Source: Sipunculus nudus (Eukaryota > Annelida > Sipuncula > Golfingiida > Sipunculidae). Taken from it: DNA of 64,000 nt. Each line of letters opens with the position of its first letter. The first letter of the stretch is position 1. Below the pieces are notes generated by a model, which saw only the letters and a list, made by a program, of their open reading frames with translations, did no database searches and was not told the DNA's origin. Position numbers and translations under genes: made by a program. Of the stretch, positions 1-11,679 are shown piece by piece. Where the stretch lies: positions 8,579,579-8,643,578 of the forward strand of contig CM049307.1 in NCBI GenBank assembly GCA_026874595.1, written 5' to 3'.

Positions 1-261
1 AATGTTAATTAAATTGAAAATTAAAAATTAAATTGTCCGCTTTACATAAAAATTGAAATATGTTATAAAACTAAACAAATATTTACAAATGAACATAAAT
101 GGAAAATGAGGTACTTTTATGTTATGATCATTTCACAAAACCTTGTATTTTATCGTGTTTATTCATTATGTTGTGTTGTTACTGAATAACAATATGTTTC
201 ACATTGTCTGAGAATATGGAAATAGAATATGTAAATTAAATGTTATTTAATGTATTTTAAA

Positions 262-291
262 GTCAGTTCCGGTCAGTTCCCGTCAGTTCCG
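262..291. repeat. Short tandem repeat, 10-bp unit x3
   Basis: Three tandem copies of GTCAGTTCCG (one base differs in the middle copy), with a degenerate fourth (GTCAGTTTTG) at 301-310. The surrounding 1-261 is AT-rich sequence in which I see no gene. Confidence 0.7.
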
Positions 292-325
292 GTAAAAGAG
301 GTCAGTTTTGGTAAAAAGTCGAACC

Positions 326-326
<1 letters not shown>

Positions 327-385
<59 letters not shown>
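327..385. repeat. (TA)n microsatellite
   Basis: Uninterrupted TA dinucleotide run of about 59 bp. Nothing else is recognisable between here and the tRNA gene at 670. Confidence 0.95.
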
Positions 386-390
<5 letters not shown>

Positions 391-669
391 AGGTTCCACC
401 ATCAGTGAAGACGAACCCTCCCAATCAGCAGTCAGCCTACGGCCTGTACGGGCCTGTGTAGGCTGAGGCTTATACTGTAAAAAACTCTAACTGTATAACT
501 TTCGGACTCAATGACAATATGAGAGGGCCTAATAATATTGAGTCCCGTGAAATCAGGCTTAAGCAGTACACACGTATTATTAACCAAATTACCTGCAGAC
601 TTATCTTTGGATGACAGATAAAATGTCCAATAAAATTATATATATATATATTTCAATCTTAGAACAAGT

Positions 670-742
670 GGGGAATTAGCTCAAGTGGTAGAGCGCTCGC
701 TTAGCATGTGAGAGGTACCGGGATCGATACCCGGATTCTCCA
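670..742 (+). tRNA. tRNA-Ala (anticodon AGC)
   Basis: A 73-nt intronless cloverleaf. The acceptor stem pairs 670-676 with 735-741 and the discriminator is A742. The third pair is a G672-T739 wobble, matching the G3:U70 pair that is the known identity determinant for alanyl-tRNA synthetase. The anticodon stem is 696-700/708-712, with a 7-nt loop holding AGC at 703-705 (wobble A, expected to be edited to inosine, reading GCU, GCC and GCA). The T stem is CCGGG/CCCGG at 718-722/730-734, with loop ATCGATA. The internal pol III promoter is present as an A box (TAGCTCAAGTGG, about 677-688) and a B box (GGATCGATAC, 721-730). CCA is not encoded, as usual for eukaryotic nuclear tRNA genes. The gene stands alone, with no second copy in the window. 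Intact pairing argues against a tRNA-derived SINE or a pseudogene. Confidence 0.95.
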
Positions 743-749
743 TAAGTCA

Positions 750-756
750 TTTTTTT
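750..756 (+). terminator. RNA polymerase III T-tract terminator
   Basis: Seven consecutive T residues begin 7 nt after the tRNA-Ala 3' end. This is the usual position and length for a pol III terminator. Confidence 0.8.
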
Positions 757-985
757 AATGTCTTCAAATTTTCTTTTTAAATATTCGTCTTAGTTTATTT
801 TCCTTTGCAACTGTAATCGTGATTGAGCTTACACTCACAAATTTATTTTCAGGTCGAATATATCAGACAAACATTCACGCAAAACTATAGTTGTCATGTT
901 GTATACCAGATGGCGCCTGTGGTTTGAGACTGGTACCCAGCTGCACGGGCACGTAGACCGTCTGAATGGGAGACAGGGTATATAA

Positions 986-2535
986 GGGTATTTCTACAAA
1001 AAATGTCGCATTTCATGTCCCGAAACTATATTTGTTACTGAGAAATTAGCAAATGCTTAAAATGACATGAATAACCATTCAAATTGTTGCTAAAGATATA
1101 ACCATTATTATGAGATAAAAATAATTTAAATCGGGGCAGAAATACATACAGAAAAAAAGCTGCAAATGTTACTATACCCTTAAATTTCCGTTGTCCCTTT
1201 TTCTCGGATCTTAAATTCAAAACAGCGTTTTTCTGTAACCACTGTTCCATTTATATAGATTTTGTTTTCCACGTTGTCACAGCGGTGAAAGTTTATTAAG
1301 ATGATATTTTTGCTTGATTTTTCCTGACCGTTTTGTTTTTAATACAAAAATTTGGATATAAAAAGTATGTCTCCCAAAATATACTCGGCACCGTTACCTG
1401 ACCTTTTGACCTTGGAGCGCGTGAACAGAAACCACTTTGCTGATGCAGGGAGCAGCGTTTATTAGAGTTCAGGAAATTTTGTACACATAATCCACAATTA
1501 AATTTAGTAACTGCCATATCAGTGTTCTCTGTTAATCATTAAAGGGTTAAAAAAATCACCGTATGTTTATTTGGACTCGACACCGTTACACCTGCGAAAA
1601 ATTAACCGTCACATATAACACTTCGAAAATGGCTTCCTCTTGTTGTTCATATAGTGATAACTCGATCGTGCTGCCCTCTTAGGGACGGTATGGAAGTAAT
1701 TTTCGTCCTGCATTTGACGTATAGATGAAAAAAACTCAGCACCGTTACCACTCGAAACCGTTACCTGCATGAAAAATAACGGTGTCGAGAGCAAGGTAAC
1801 GGTGTCGAGAACTTGGTATTAAATCCAAATTATTGAAATAGAATTTGAAACATATTTTGGGCTAAATATTTTAAACATTTGCGTTTCTTCGATTCAAACA
1901 GGCATTTGCTTGTTTTAATACATAATTCTGGTATTCAAGTAGTCACTACGGTTATTTTTACTTCAGAAGCTCGACTCCGTTACCTAGAGGATTTAAAACC
2001 ATGTTTAAATTTTATTTTCTGTGCATTCAAAAAAATTAACAAGGTATTTCGACTCAAATTCTGAAGGTAGATGTACCAAAGTACTTTGTCCGGTAAATCC
2101 CTGCAAATGCACCCTCTGGAAGCAAAAATAGGTGTAGAGACAATTTTTGTTTTCAAAAGTTAATCAAAAAGAAGAAAAAATGTTCTTTTTTACACACTTT
2201 TTTTTTGTTAAATTCATAACTGAAATTTATGTTTTGATTTTATCAAAGGCTATTAATTTTAATTTTATCGAAAATCACAAAAAATCTAGTCAAAACAATT
2301 TCTGAAATGTTCAAGTGAGATTTTACTGCGTGTAACGGTGTCGAGAAAAAGGTTCATATTTTCCCCTTACCTGGACTATTTATAAAAAAAGGAAACTGAA
2401 AAGTGCACTACTTGCATTATTTTACAATTCTAACGATATTTTTCTACAAATTAAGTTTTGTTATATCAAAATCAAGATTTAAAAAAAAATCACCAAGAAA
2501 ACCCTTGAAATGCGACGTTTTCTGTAGAAATACCC
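986..2535. mobile_element. 1.55-kb terminal-inverted-repeat element (non-autonomous)
   Basis: The segment is bounded by 30-bp inverted repeats at 986-1015 and 2506-2535 that match at 28 of 30 positions; the left one starts GGGTATTTCTAC and ends GTCGCATTTCA. The tetranucleotide ATAA occurs directly outside both ends (982-985 and 2536-2539) and is a plausible target duplication. No long reading frame or transposase motif is visible inside. The interior carries eight copies, in both orientations, of a 15-base motif close to CTCGACACCGTTACC (see findings). TIR plus short duplication argues for a cut-and-paste DNA transposon derivative; the superfamily is not identified. Confidence 0.7.
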
Positions 2536-2565
2536 ATAAATGGGTTTGATCATAGGTAGACACCA

Positions 2566-2676
2566 GTTTCCAGTACTAAAAACAGTATAAAGCATATCTG
2601 AACATAACATATGGACGTCAATTGGGCCCATTCGACGTCCATACGTTGTGTTCATACTGCTCTTAATACTGGAAAC
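2566..2676. repeat. Long imperfect palindrome (fold-back hairpin)
   Basis: The left arm 2566-2619 and right arm 2634-2676 are reverse complements with a few mismatches and small bulges. The innermost TATGGACGTC (2610-2619) and GACGTCCATA (2634-2643) pair perfectly around a 14-nt loop. The outer ends pair as GTTTCCAGTA with TACTGGAAAC. It begins 30 bp outside the 986-2535 element. It may be a tiny MITE or an end module of that element. Confidence 0.7.
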
Positions 2677-5089
2677 GAGTGCATGTGGGTTTCCCCAATG
2701 TAAACAAAGTGTGAATGTTTGTATATCCATGCTCGGCCATCATGATTAGGAAAAACAGTAAAGTAAACACGAAACATCAGTCTTGCGCTTGACTCTTTAT
2801 ACCGTTATAATTCATTTCCTTTTTATTTTCATTATGGTCCATTTTGTTAATTTAGGTCACTCTGATTTATGGGGTTACACAATTTTTTGTTTGTTTAATA
2901 TTTGGGGCTGGATGCACAATGCGCTAGCTACCACGCTCTCATTGATCTGATTTCAATTCATTGCTCTGTGTCCGCCCTGGTGGTCGAACCCAGAGAACCT
3001 TATAATTGCTATACAAAGCAGTTGTTACAGGTTCATATCGTGTCAGCCAGATTTCATTGTATTTCATACATGTCGTTCTACTCTACTCATATATTTTCAC
3101 ATGCATTTTAACCAAACATTGTAAGTTGGATAATTGGATTTTAGTATTGCATGATACAAAAGATTAAAACAGGAAAATATATCAGTGAAACACGGGCTGC
3201 GAAGATGTATTAGTTGCGAAAAATATGAGTTTCAAACCTTTACCGAAGGTGTCACCACACACCATCCCTTTTCACAAGCTGCTCTTCCCAATGTCCCTAA
3301 GCGAATGAATAAATTACGATTAAAAACTGGATTAAACCTAAATTTAGATTTATAGGCTTCACAAGCTGTTGCATTTTTCCTTCATGCAGGCAGCAGGAAT
3401 AATATGAAGCGTATATGTTTATAACAATTACTTCTTTCAAAGACTATGATAAATGCAGAAAATGTGTCAACATTATACAAAAAGACAAGGTGTTATGTTG
3501 ATGACATCACATCCATCAAAATCATAAATATATTTGCTTGTTTCAGAACCAATTATACTCCTATACAGGTGGTTTGCCTTTGGTATAGGAGTCTGCCTCA
3601 ATTATTAAGTAAATATCTTTATTCCTAAAAAAAATTAAACTGTTTCTGTTTACCAGTTAGACTTCAAGCACCAGGCACATTGCTTTACAATAAAGCAATG
3701 CATGGTTGAATTTCATCAAGAATCATGTGAACAAGTGTTCACTTACTGTTGCTTGGTTGTGTGTGTGTGTGTGTCTGTGTGTTTCGAATTTTTTCTGGGT
3801 AATACATTAGATGGTACAGAATATATTGTACCCTGCATGTGTTGTATGGGCAAATTAAAATAGTAATAACAAAAGTGGGATATGTCCAATATTTATATGG
3901 TATATACTTATAGTTTTCCTTCTATCGTCTATAAACTGACGCCAACCTGAGGCCATGTGTGCTGCTCAAGAACTGCCATGAAGTAAGCCATTAACTGCAT
4001 CTACTGCTCTAAGTGGATCGTGTCCTCGAGACAGACGAGCATCGAAGCCGGGACACGAAACCAGGCTGATGCAGTGTCACAGGGTTATACTTTATCCTTA
4101 TTATATTTTATAATATCATGGGACTGGGGAAAAAACCTAGACACAAACATCACCTCCACAAGCTGCGATTTGCTATAGATATGCCGAAATGGAGTACACC
4201 TGCAAGCTGTGTGCCCCTTGCCTGAAGGGACCGATTATAATTTAATATGTTTTATACTAACATTGTGCAGCCCCATAACCATTACGCCACCACGCTCCAC
4301 AAATGCATTAATGCTCCATTGAAGTTCCAGTTCTGGCCAAATTCTGTCCAACTTCTTCATGTTTTAAAGAATTTCAATATAATTCTGACTCTTTCAGCTT
4401 CTATAACTGCCTCGCCTGCATGCTGGGCATCCTTTTTAATTTATGCAAATTCCAAGTATAGTAAGAAACAGCAAGCATCTATTATCCTTTTTGACACAAA
4501 ACATCACACGGTTAATTTCTTTTCAAGAATATAAATTTTCAGGTTATCTGAATTGAATGTACATGTATATATCGGTTTCAAGCAATTTCATTTATCTGTT
4601 GATTAACGTGATGATCACTCGAATGGACAGCTCCCGGGGAATAGCAGACGACTGAGATGTGAGTTTGAAAATGGACATGGTGGTTTCCTTTTTTAAATCT
4701 GAAATGAAATGGATGTCCATGAATTTCCCCGGAAGTTTACACGTACATAGCCTTAATGATCACAGTTGCATTTGTTGTAGGAGACGCTTGCACAAACTCT
4801 TTGGCGAGAGTCAAAGAGGGCCGTAATGGCGCTGCTGTCAGAACGTAGACGGCTGACATTATCACGAATAAAACAGTTTATATTAAAAATAACTTAAGAA
4901 AAATATATAAAAAGCTTTAAGTATATAAACTATTCCAAAAACTTGCATAATGGTTTCCATTTATTATAATGGACTGAAATATCAGTTGTTTGTTTATAGC
5001 TATGTTTTTCTCAATATACATGCAAATGTATTTGCATAATATAAGCTTGGAAGCTGCCAAAGTGTGGGAGTATGTTTTTACATTTACAA

Positions 5090-5090
<1 letters not shown>
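2677..5090. other. Region with no gene recognised
   Basis: AT-rich sequence with short open frames only, none with recognisable protein similarity. A (GT)n stretch lies near 3758-3782. A tRNA-like GGTCGAACCC near 2983 has no matching cloverleaf. Nothing further could be supported. Confidence 0.6.

Positions 5091-5139
<49 letters not shown>
5091..5139. repeat. (TA)n microsatellite
   Basis: Uninterrupted TA run of about 49 bp. It creates artificial Tyr-Ile reading frames on both strands. Confidence 0.95.
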
Positions 5140-5141
<2 letters not shown>

Positions 5142-5254
5142 TTTTAATAGGAGAGCTAACATATTAAATATTGAGCAATTAGTTTTGTTGAATATAACAC
5201 GTTTCAGCAAGGGTTTGCATCATCTCCACAAAATTTAAACTCAAAAACCATTTT

Positions 5255-5464
5255 TTAATCTGTAATTTTTTTTCTCGATATTTTCTTGCATCGATTAAAC
5301 TGAAAAAGTCTTAGTGTTTCTGATATGGTTGTTTTATTTATATGTTTAAAAGCATCAAATATTGCATCTTCAAACTTACATCCAAAGTCTCTGTTCCATT
5401 TGTTTATCATCTTATAGTATAGGTTTTGTATAAATATTGTGTATAACATCGTAGTAAATGGCAA
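5255..5464 (-). pseudogene. Possible fragment of a non-LTR retrotransposon ORF2
   Basis: A 69-codon minus-strand frame contains KWNRDFGCKFED, then a helical stretch ending LRLFQFNRC. That spacing (Trp, a short acidic segment, then 'LxxFQxR') resembles the segment C-terminal to the reverse transcriptase in many LINE ORF2 proteins. This similarity is recalled, not searched. No catalytic reverse-transcriptase motif, endonuclease or zinc knuckle is present nearby, so at best this is a decayed remnant. It could be a chance open frame. Confidence 0.25.
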
Positions 5465-6603
5465 ATGAAACTCTTTGTTTCAATTTTTATCCAATTTTGT
5501 TTTGCATTGTACAGCAGCAGGTTCACTAAGTTCTTTCTTCTTTCTTCTTAATTCTTTCTTCTAAATAACAGGAATTGCATCTAGTAAGCTCATGTACTGC
5601 ATTTTTTATTATTTGACAATTGATCATGATGTAAAAATACACATATTCTCGTTGGTAGTTTTGATAATGTCACATATCTTTGTAATGCCAGCATTATGTA
5701 ATTGCTTATAATAACAAATGAGAAAACCTGTAAGGAAGAGATGTTTTCAGATGGGTGCCAGCACACGTATCGTTTGAATTGTAAATCATACCCAAATACA
5801 AATATAACAGAAAACGCTGATCCCGAAAACCATGCAGCAATAACCTAATTTTTTTAACACGTTTCCACACTGTCGGAGGCCCCTCGCGCGTCCGAGGTGC
5901 TATGAGCCTCCCCCTATCATTCTAAGATCCTGGATCCGCCACTGTTTTACGTGGATTGATTTTCCGTGTCTGTCACGTCTCCTGTGTTTCTTGTCATTTC
6001 CTGTTTCTCTATAGATCCTCGTCATTCTTGACTCTCTGGTATATATTTCAAGAGGGCTAAATTAGAAGTCGGGTGCCCACACATGTTCAGCAACGTGTCT
6101 TGTTAGATATAAATGGCAATGAAACTTGTAAGCTTTGTTTTAGTGAGCTCCAGACCAGAATAATCAAGAGACCATCATACAGTAACAGTTATAACAAAGG
6201 TAAAATATAAATGTCAGGATTTTTTTTTATATAAGTTCTCTTTAAATGTCATCACGGCAGCTGGCAGTCATTGGATTTCTTATGAGACCTTGGGCCCATT
6301 GTATCATCAACCGCAAGGTTATCGTGCAGCCCACGAGCTCACCCGGCCCCTCCCCCACACGTTGATAAATACAGTTCCGTAGACGTATTAATGTATTATT
6401 ATGTGGCTTCATTTAATCTTTATTGCTGTACACCAACGCAGAGACCTTTATTGTGTGGGTGTAATCATCATCTTTTTTCGCTGTTCTGTACATTGGTTTA
6501 TGAATGACGAGTTGAGGCTTGGCCATGACATTGCGCTGTGTATTTACATTCATTGTGTTCTATTCGGTTGCTTAAATGCCGTGTACCGTTACATGTATTG
6601 GGC
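5465..6603. other. Region with no gene recognised
   Basis: AT-rich DNA with a CTTCTTT-rich run near 5532-5560. A slightly more GC-rich patch lies near 5870-5940. No coding, RNA or mobile feature could be supported. Confidence 0.55.
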
Positions 6604-6631
6604 CACACACACACACACACACACACACACA
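6604..6631. repeat. (CA)n microsatellite
   Basis: Uninterrupted CA run of about 28 bp. Confidence 0.95.
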
Positions 6632-6844
6632 AGCAGCCCCGCCTGACCCTTGTTCTGATGTAGGCGGCGATCAGAGTGAAGTACCCATTCTTTTTAACGA
6701 TCAAAGGGAGGGGGTGGATCGGTGGTTTGGCAGGCACTGTCAGTGCCAGCAGTAAAACTCTGTGGTCGGTCCAGAGCTGCTTTGTTTTGATGATGATGAT
6801 GAATATCTTTATTCTGGAAATTAAGGCCTCAGGGCTATAGATCC

Positions 6845-6896
<52 letters not shown>
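6845..6896. repeat. Compound (CA)n(TA)n microsatellite
   Basis: A CA run (6845-6884) passes directly into a TA run (to 6896). The minus-strand cysteine/valine-rich open frame across both CA tracts is an artefact of the repeat. Confidence 0.95.
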
Positions 6897-7732
6897 CATT
6901 CAAAATACATAATACATGGTCACGTGAAAAAAATAATAATAAATGATCAGGCTAAATAATTAAATAAATCAATAAAACAATTAAATGTATATCGTTTTAA
7001 ACAATATAATAAAATATTAACAGAAATTACCTTTTTTATCAACTGAATTAATACACTGTAATATTAAAAGGTAACTATTTGTGTTTCATAAAAATGATTA
7101 AAGTCAATGGTTATTACACATAATATAAATTTCATAACAACATAAAGCATGATACATGAAAAATTGTTCACTTACTAGTCCAAAGAATAATTTTGAAATG
7201 ACTCTCTTTTTACAAATGCAAAATAAACAAATGCTAAAAGCTTGTTAATTGTGACATATTTTGTAGTGGACATTCATTAAATGAAAGACATATCTTTAAA
7301 TTCATAAAGATTGCTTTGTTTTGATCGCTGCTTTGTATAGCGGGTAACACCACTATAGGGTTCGCACGGAGAAAAACCAATCAAACCGATGAGGGCGTGG
7401 TGTCACATGGTGTATCAAATTCCGAGCTTCAAATCCGTGACATCCTGGGCCTTGGTCCTCTACGTGCCAGCCCTGGTGTTGAGACAGCTAGCTGTTAAAC
7501 GAAGCAGCTCTGGAACAACTACAGAGCATAACCACTGCACGAGAAGTTTACAATGACATACTGGACTCGGCCACTCCTTTGGCAATAAAAAGGGTTTAAC
7601 AGGAAGCCTAGTAGGGTATTTATGTGAAGACGGATAAAACGGAATCAGATAAATACACTAATGGCGGCATCCCTGGCTGAACACTTGCATTCTTAATTAA
7701 TAAAAAGTTTTTTTTATTCAAAATTAAACCCC

Positions 7733-7736
<4 letters not shown>
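6897..7736. other. Region with no gene recognised
   Basis: AT-rich up to about 7310, followed by a more balanced stretch (7320-7660) with no recognisable frame. It could be an old interspersed repeat, but no second copy lies in the window. Confidence 0.5.

Positions 7737-7793
<57 letters not shown>
7737..7793. repeat. (TA)n microsatellite
   Basis: Uninterrupted TA run of about 57 bp. Confidence 0.95.
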
Positions 7794-7796
<3 letters not shown>

Positions 7797-8768
7797 TCCT
7801 CGCTATAACACGAAGGCATGACATAAATTGAACGTCCTCGCAGGTTGTCCTCGCAAGTTATGCGCTAAGTCAACGCATCGTTCTCACGTCTTACCAACCT
7901 TTTCCTTTAAAAAGAGTGTGCGTTGATACAGGCGTCTTTTACTGGTTTTTTGTTTTTGTTTTTTTATCTTTCATAGGCTTCGGAACCGGGGGGCGAGGGG
8001 GGGCGCACCCCCCCCCCCCACACACACACTTTTTGGTCCCAGGGGGGCACAAGGGGGCAGAACTTCTGTAGAAGAACTCATGCATTTCCATTGCTCATGA
8101 GTCAACAAGATTCGTACTTAACTATGCAATGAAAAAAAACTGGGATGAGATGTGCCGGTGGTTGTAGTGGGGGGGGGGGGGGTATATTATGATATTATGT
8201 GTCCTGTTGGAAATATAATAGTCTACAGAGAAGCTGAGACTCCCGGGACCTATTGGTCATCAAGACTGTTGCGTCTGGGGTGCTTACGCTGGTCAGGCAG
8301 ATGATAAACTGGATGTACTTCAAGTGTTGACTTAATCGCTCATGGCTACATTTTTGGCGGGGTGGTAGTACCCACACCTCCTCCCCCAATTTTGTCATTA
8401 ACCAAGGTTCCCGTACTATATAAAAAAATCACATTTGCTATGCTTAAAAAAAAACATGCATACATAAACTATATTCATAAAAAAGAGGGAGCAGGCAAGC
8501 AGTTTCAATGCTTCCAACACTGTCAACCATCAAAACCATGGGATATTAATTGATCACAGTGTTACTATAGTCAGGTCAGAGCCTCTGAGGCTGGCACTGC
8601 ATGCTGAGAACCTGGGTTCTGACATCCTGAAGTGTAAGACTGTCCAGATCATGTGGGACGGGCATCTTTGCTATTCATAAACTGTCTTGCTGGTCAGTCA
8701 CAGTCACATTTACTGTCTGAAATTGAAGCTTGAAAGACATGTCTACAGTCAGTGTGTATAGTATTTTA
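7794..8768. other. Upstream flank of the putative first exon
   Basis: Holds a poly-C run (about 8008-8019) followed by a CA run, and a poly-G run (about 8169-8182). The last 250 bp before the ATG at 8769 are low in repeats and could hold the promoter and 5' untranslated region of the exon that follows. I see no convincing TATA box or initiator. Confidence 0.35.
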
Positions 8769-8842
8769 ATGGCATCTCGCAAAAAGCAGAAGGTATCCGA
8801 CTTCTTTGTCAAATCTCAAGATTCCACCTATAATCCAGTGAG
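8769..8842 (+). CDS. Putative first coding exon (24 codons), possibly of the ETNPPL/PHYKPL-like gene
   Basis: An ATG at 8769 opens a 24-codon frame, MASRKKQKVSDFFVKSQ followed by DSTYNPV, plus two bases (AG) running into a strong donor, GTATGT, at 8843. The sequence is lysine-rich at the N-terminus with a KxxVxDFF core, and non-repetitive. The context has G at +4 but no purine at -3. Its phase (two leftover bases) matches the acceptor side of the exon at 52533, which begins with one completing base; together they would give an arginine. Against the link, this family normally has a short 'T-x-x-LR-x-x-HIG'-like segment before the first conserved Ser-Cys, and nothing like it is present here. 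The KxxVxDFF start also recalls transposase- or zinc-finger-derived proteins. It could therefore be exon 1 of another gene, or a chance frame. Confidence 0.35.
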
Positions 8843-8911
8843 GTATGTAAAATTATATTTTGTTCCTTTAAGTTTCTAAATAAATAAGCTATTAGTAAAC
8901 TATAAGTTTTT

Positions 8912-8940
8912 AGCTCAGCTGACTGTAAGTCATCTGAGCT
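8912..8940 (+). repeat. Orphan 5' hairpin of the AGCTCAG element family
   Basis: The 29-nt terminal hairpin (AGCTCAG/CTGAGCT outer stem, TGACT/AGTCA inner stem, loop GTA) is intact, but the rest of the element is absent or unrecognisable. It lies only 70 bp after the exon-1 donor. Confidence 0.75.
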
Positions 8941-9092
8941 ATATAACCAGCTATGGCCTTGCATATATATATATAGCTGTCCTATGTTCTGCAACCAATT
9001 CCAGACGCTTGCAGTAACTCATGAAAGCTAATCGGAACCCTGAGCTCTGAGACCTGTGAAACTCAGATTAAATAGCATCTGACTATATATCC

Positions 9093-9107
9093 GGGGGGGG
9101 GGGGGGG
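9093..9107. repeat. Poly-G run
   Basis: About 15 consecutive G residues, with no adjacent feature. Confidence 0.85.
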
Positions 9108-9485
9108 AGAGAAGAATAATTTTGTTTTCTAATTTTTATACTCAAAGTAAAACATTTGTCGGAAATAACATTTGTCACTGCTGTGCATGAAACTGGAGTT
9201 GCAACAAAATGTGTGCAAGTAACATGTTTATTTGATTATAAATGAGTGCTTTGACGCGATGATTTGGCCCTCCTACTTTTTCATGTAGGCAAACTTAATT
9301 GAAACTTTTTGGGAAAACTGGACTTCACCAGACTGGCGTAAACAGTTTTCTTTTAATCAGCTCTTTAAATCAGTAACAAATTCACTCCAATTCTCACCCA
9401 TAATAATTACCTCTTCCGTTCGGGCGCTTTGTGCCCTCAGTACTTGGAGTACCATATATTGGTCTACTCTTGCCCCCCCCCATGG

Positions 9486-9486
<1 letters not shown>

Positions 9487-9530
<44 letters not shown>
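9487..9530. repeat. (TA)n microsatellite
   Basis: Uninterrupted TA run of about 44 bp, followed at about 9547-9559 by a poly-C run and a CA run. Confidence 0.95.
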
Positions 9531-9532
<2 letters not shown>

Positions 9533-9559
9533 AGCATAGGCTTTACCCCCCCCCCCCCC

Positions 9560-11638
9560 TCCACACACACACTTTTTGGCCCAGTGGCGGAGGTAGGTGT
9601 GATCTTTCTGTGTGAAATTATGTAAGTTCCATTATTTGGATGGAAAATCCACTGTATTTCTTCTCAGTCTACATGCCTCACATGAAAACAACTGTAACTT
9701 AATTTCTTAATTTAGTGTGTAAAGTAATATAGGTCATTACTGTGTAATTTTTACAGATAAGGGAATTGAATATAATGTAATTCATTTAAGTGAGAACAGT
9801 TGGAAATTTAGACTACTTGTATGCGTAAATAATTTTTAAACTGATAACCTTATAGACAGGTCTGCTTTGGAATATATATCAGTATTTTTTTGTATTGCTC
9901 AATGTTTAATTATATATGACTGACATGTGTTCAGTTTTCTGTTAATTAATTATTCATGGTAATATTTATTTGATAATTACAGCTTAAACTTCAAGTAAGT
10001 CTGAAAATGTTATATATATTTTGCCTATTTGTTTCGTGCTTTATACCTTACACACCAATGGTGGAGTAAAATTAAAATACCAGTAACGGATCTGAAGTTT
10101 TTATTAAGATTTGTCGAAGACTATATTAATTATGGTATAAATATTATCAATTTGGCACACGATTCTGTAAATTAAATATTTAATAATTTTTTGTGTGGTG
10201 CAGCATGTGATTAAAAATAGGATTTGGTCAACATACTGCACTGAAAATGCATTTTTTATGTTTTTTTTTTTCAAAATTTTCCAAACTGTGAGAGGGGGAT
10301 ACCCCCTCCCACACCCACCCCCTTTCGGGCACTTACATTTGCACAATATGCCCCACATTTCACTTTTGAAAAGCTCAAAAAAATATCACTCACATATATA
10401 TATATCGGCCTATATACCCGAAGTGCGCCCCCCCCCGCCCCACTTTCAAAACTATTCCGTAGCCTATGTCTTTGTAACATGTTAGCACTTCTTCATCACT
10501 GCAGAGGAACTGCTAGTCCTCGGAAGTGCGGTGTTAAAGCTAGGTCCTGGTGTGTGTGTGTGTGTTTAAACCATGTTAAGTGTAATTTTAAAAGAGATAT
10601 ATGAATTTATAAAATTATAAGTCATTTTTGTCATATATTTTTTATTTAAAAAAAAAAGTACGCTATTATTAAACACCTATAGGAGCCTAACACAGTCACT
10701 TTTTACTGGGCTCATATTAAGTACATGGCATTATTGAATTTTGAAAAATCATAGGCCTACATTTTTGGAATGGAATTGGTATAGCCCACGTCCAGCATGT
10801 CTGCTGGAATTTTAGGCCTATGTGTAACAGCAAGGTACCCCACGGCGACATAAACCAGACGTACAAGTATATTACTATTTTGGATAATTTTTCCAAATAA
10901 AAATGCGTGTTTGTCCAGGAGTATTGCATATATTAGTTCCCTGGCGTTAACTAATGATTGGTTTACCCCTCCTATAGTCCGCCCCGAACCTGAAAATACT
11001 CCTAGGAAGTTGCCGTCTATCCAGAAATTCTTCACGTCCACGCCGTTAAGACTTCGGGGCGAGTTGTTTTTGCTACAGGTCGACTTGGGTTGGTTAAACA
11101 CTGGTCAGCGACTGATACACAAAAGTTCGGCAATTTAAGAAGCAGGTCTATCATAAATTGACGGAACAAAACGTGGGGATCAGTCGTGCATGTTGGACAC
11201 CGGGTCAAGGCCGACTTGGTGTTTGGCGACCTGTACCTGTGAGATGACAAGACACGGCGAGGTCAGGTTCATCTTAATTACAGATCGAATCATGTCACTC
11301 TTAATGTAGATAAAGCGAGTACTGGGTAGTGACAAGACGTACTTTAACGGGATACGCTAACCAAGAGGAATCAATGCCTGAAAAGCTGGATTATCAGCAA
11401 ACGTTACAGATGAGGAGGAATTACATAGGGTGAGATGTTTTCGTGTTAGGTTCTTCAAATTTCAGTCTGTAAACACTAATCAATGAGGCAGTGTATAGTT
11501 ACCTGAAGTTATATAATATTAATAAATATCATTGTCAGGGTCAGGGTACTTTTTGCTATTGTCACCAGCACTGTAGAATTATAGGTTTGTAGGATAAACT
11601 CTACATGTCCCAAGCTCTACTGTTAAATAAAGATTTTT
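9560..11638. other. Region with no gene recognised
   Basis: AT-rich with C-rich patches near 10299-10323 and 10428-10441. The stretch 10757-11250 is less AT-rich and open on both strands, including a 114-codon minus-strand frame at 10757-11101. That frame matches nothing I recognise, has no splice or poly-A context, and is not called as a gene. Confidence 0.5.
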
Positions 11639-11667
11639 AGCTCGGTTGACTGTAAGTCAACTAAGGT
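11639..11667 (+). repeat. Degenerate AGCTCAG-type 5' hairpin
   Basis: Preceded by a T run. The inner stem TTGACT/AGTCAA with loop GTA is perfect, while the outer stem is decayed. It appears to be the relic 5' end of an older or divergent element of the same family, abutting the MITE that starts at 11680. Confidence 0.5.
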
Positions 11668-11679
11668 ATAGTATTACTA

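Noticed and set aside
2906-3000. tRNA-like or SINE-like sequence with GGTCGAACCC
   Set aside because: The B-box-like motif is not accompanied by an A box at the right distance in the right orientation, and no cloverleaf forms.
4917-5238. Open frames with long Tyr-Ile repeats
   Set aside because: Produced by the (TA)n run at 5091-5139.
10757-11101. 114-codon minus-strand open frame in a less AT-rich patch
   Set aside because: No recognisable similarity, no exon signals, and comparable open frames on the other strand. It was left as unassigned sequence.
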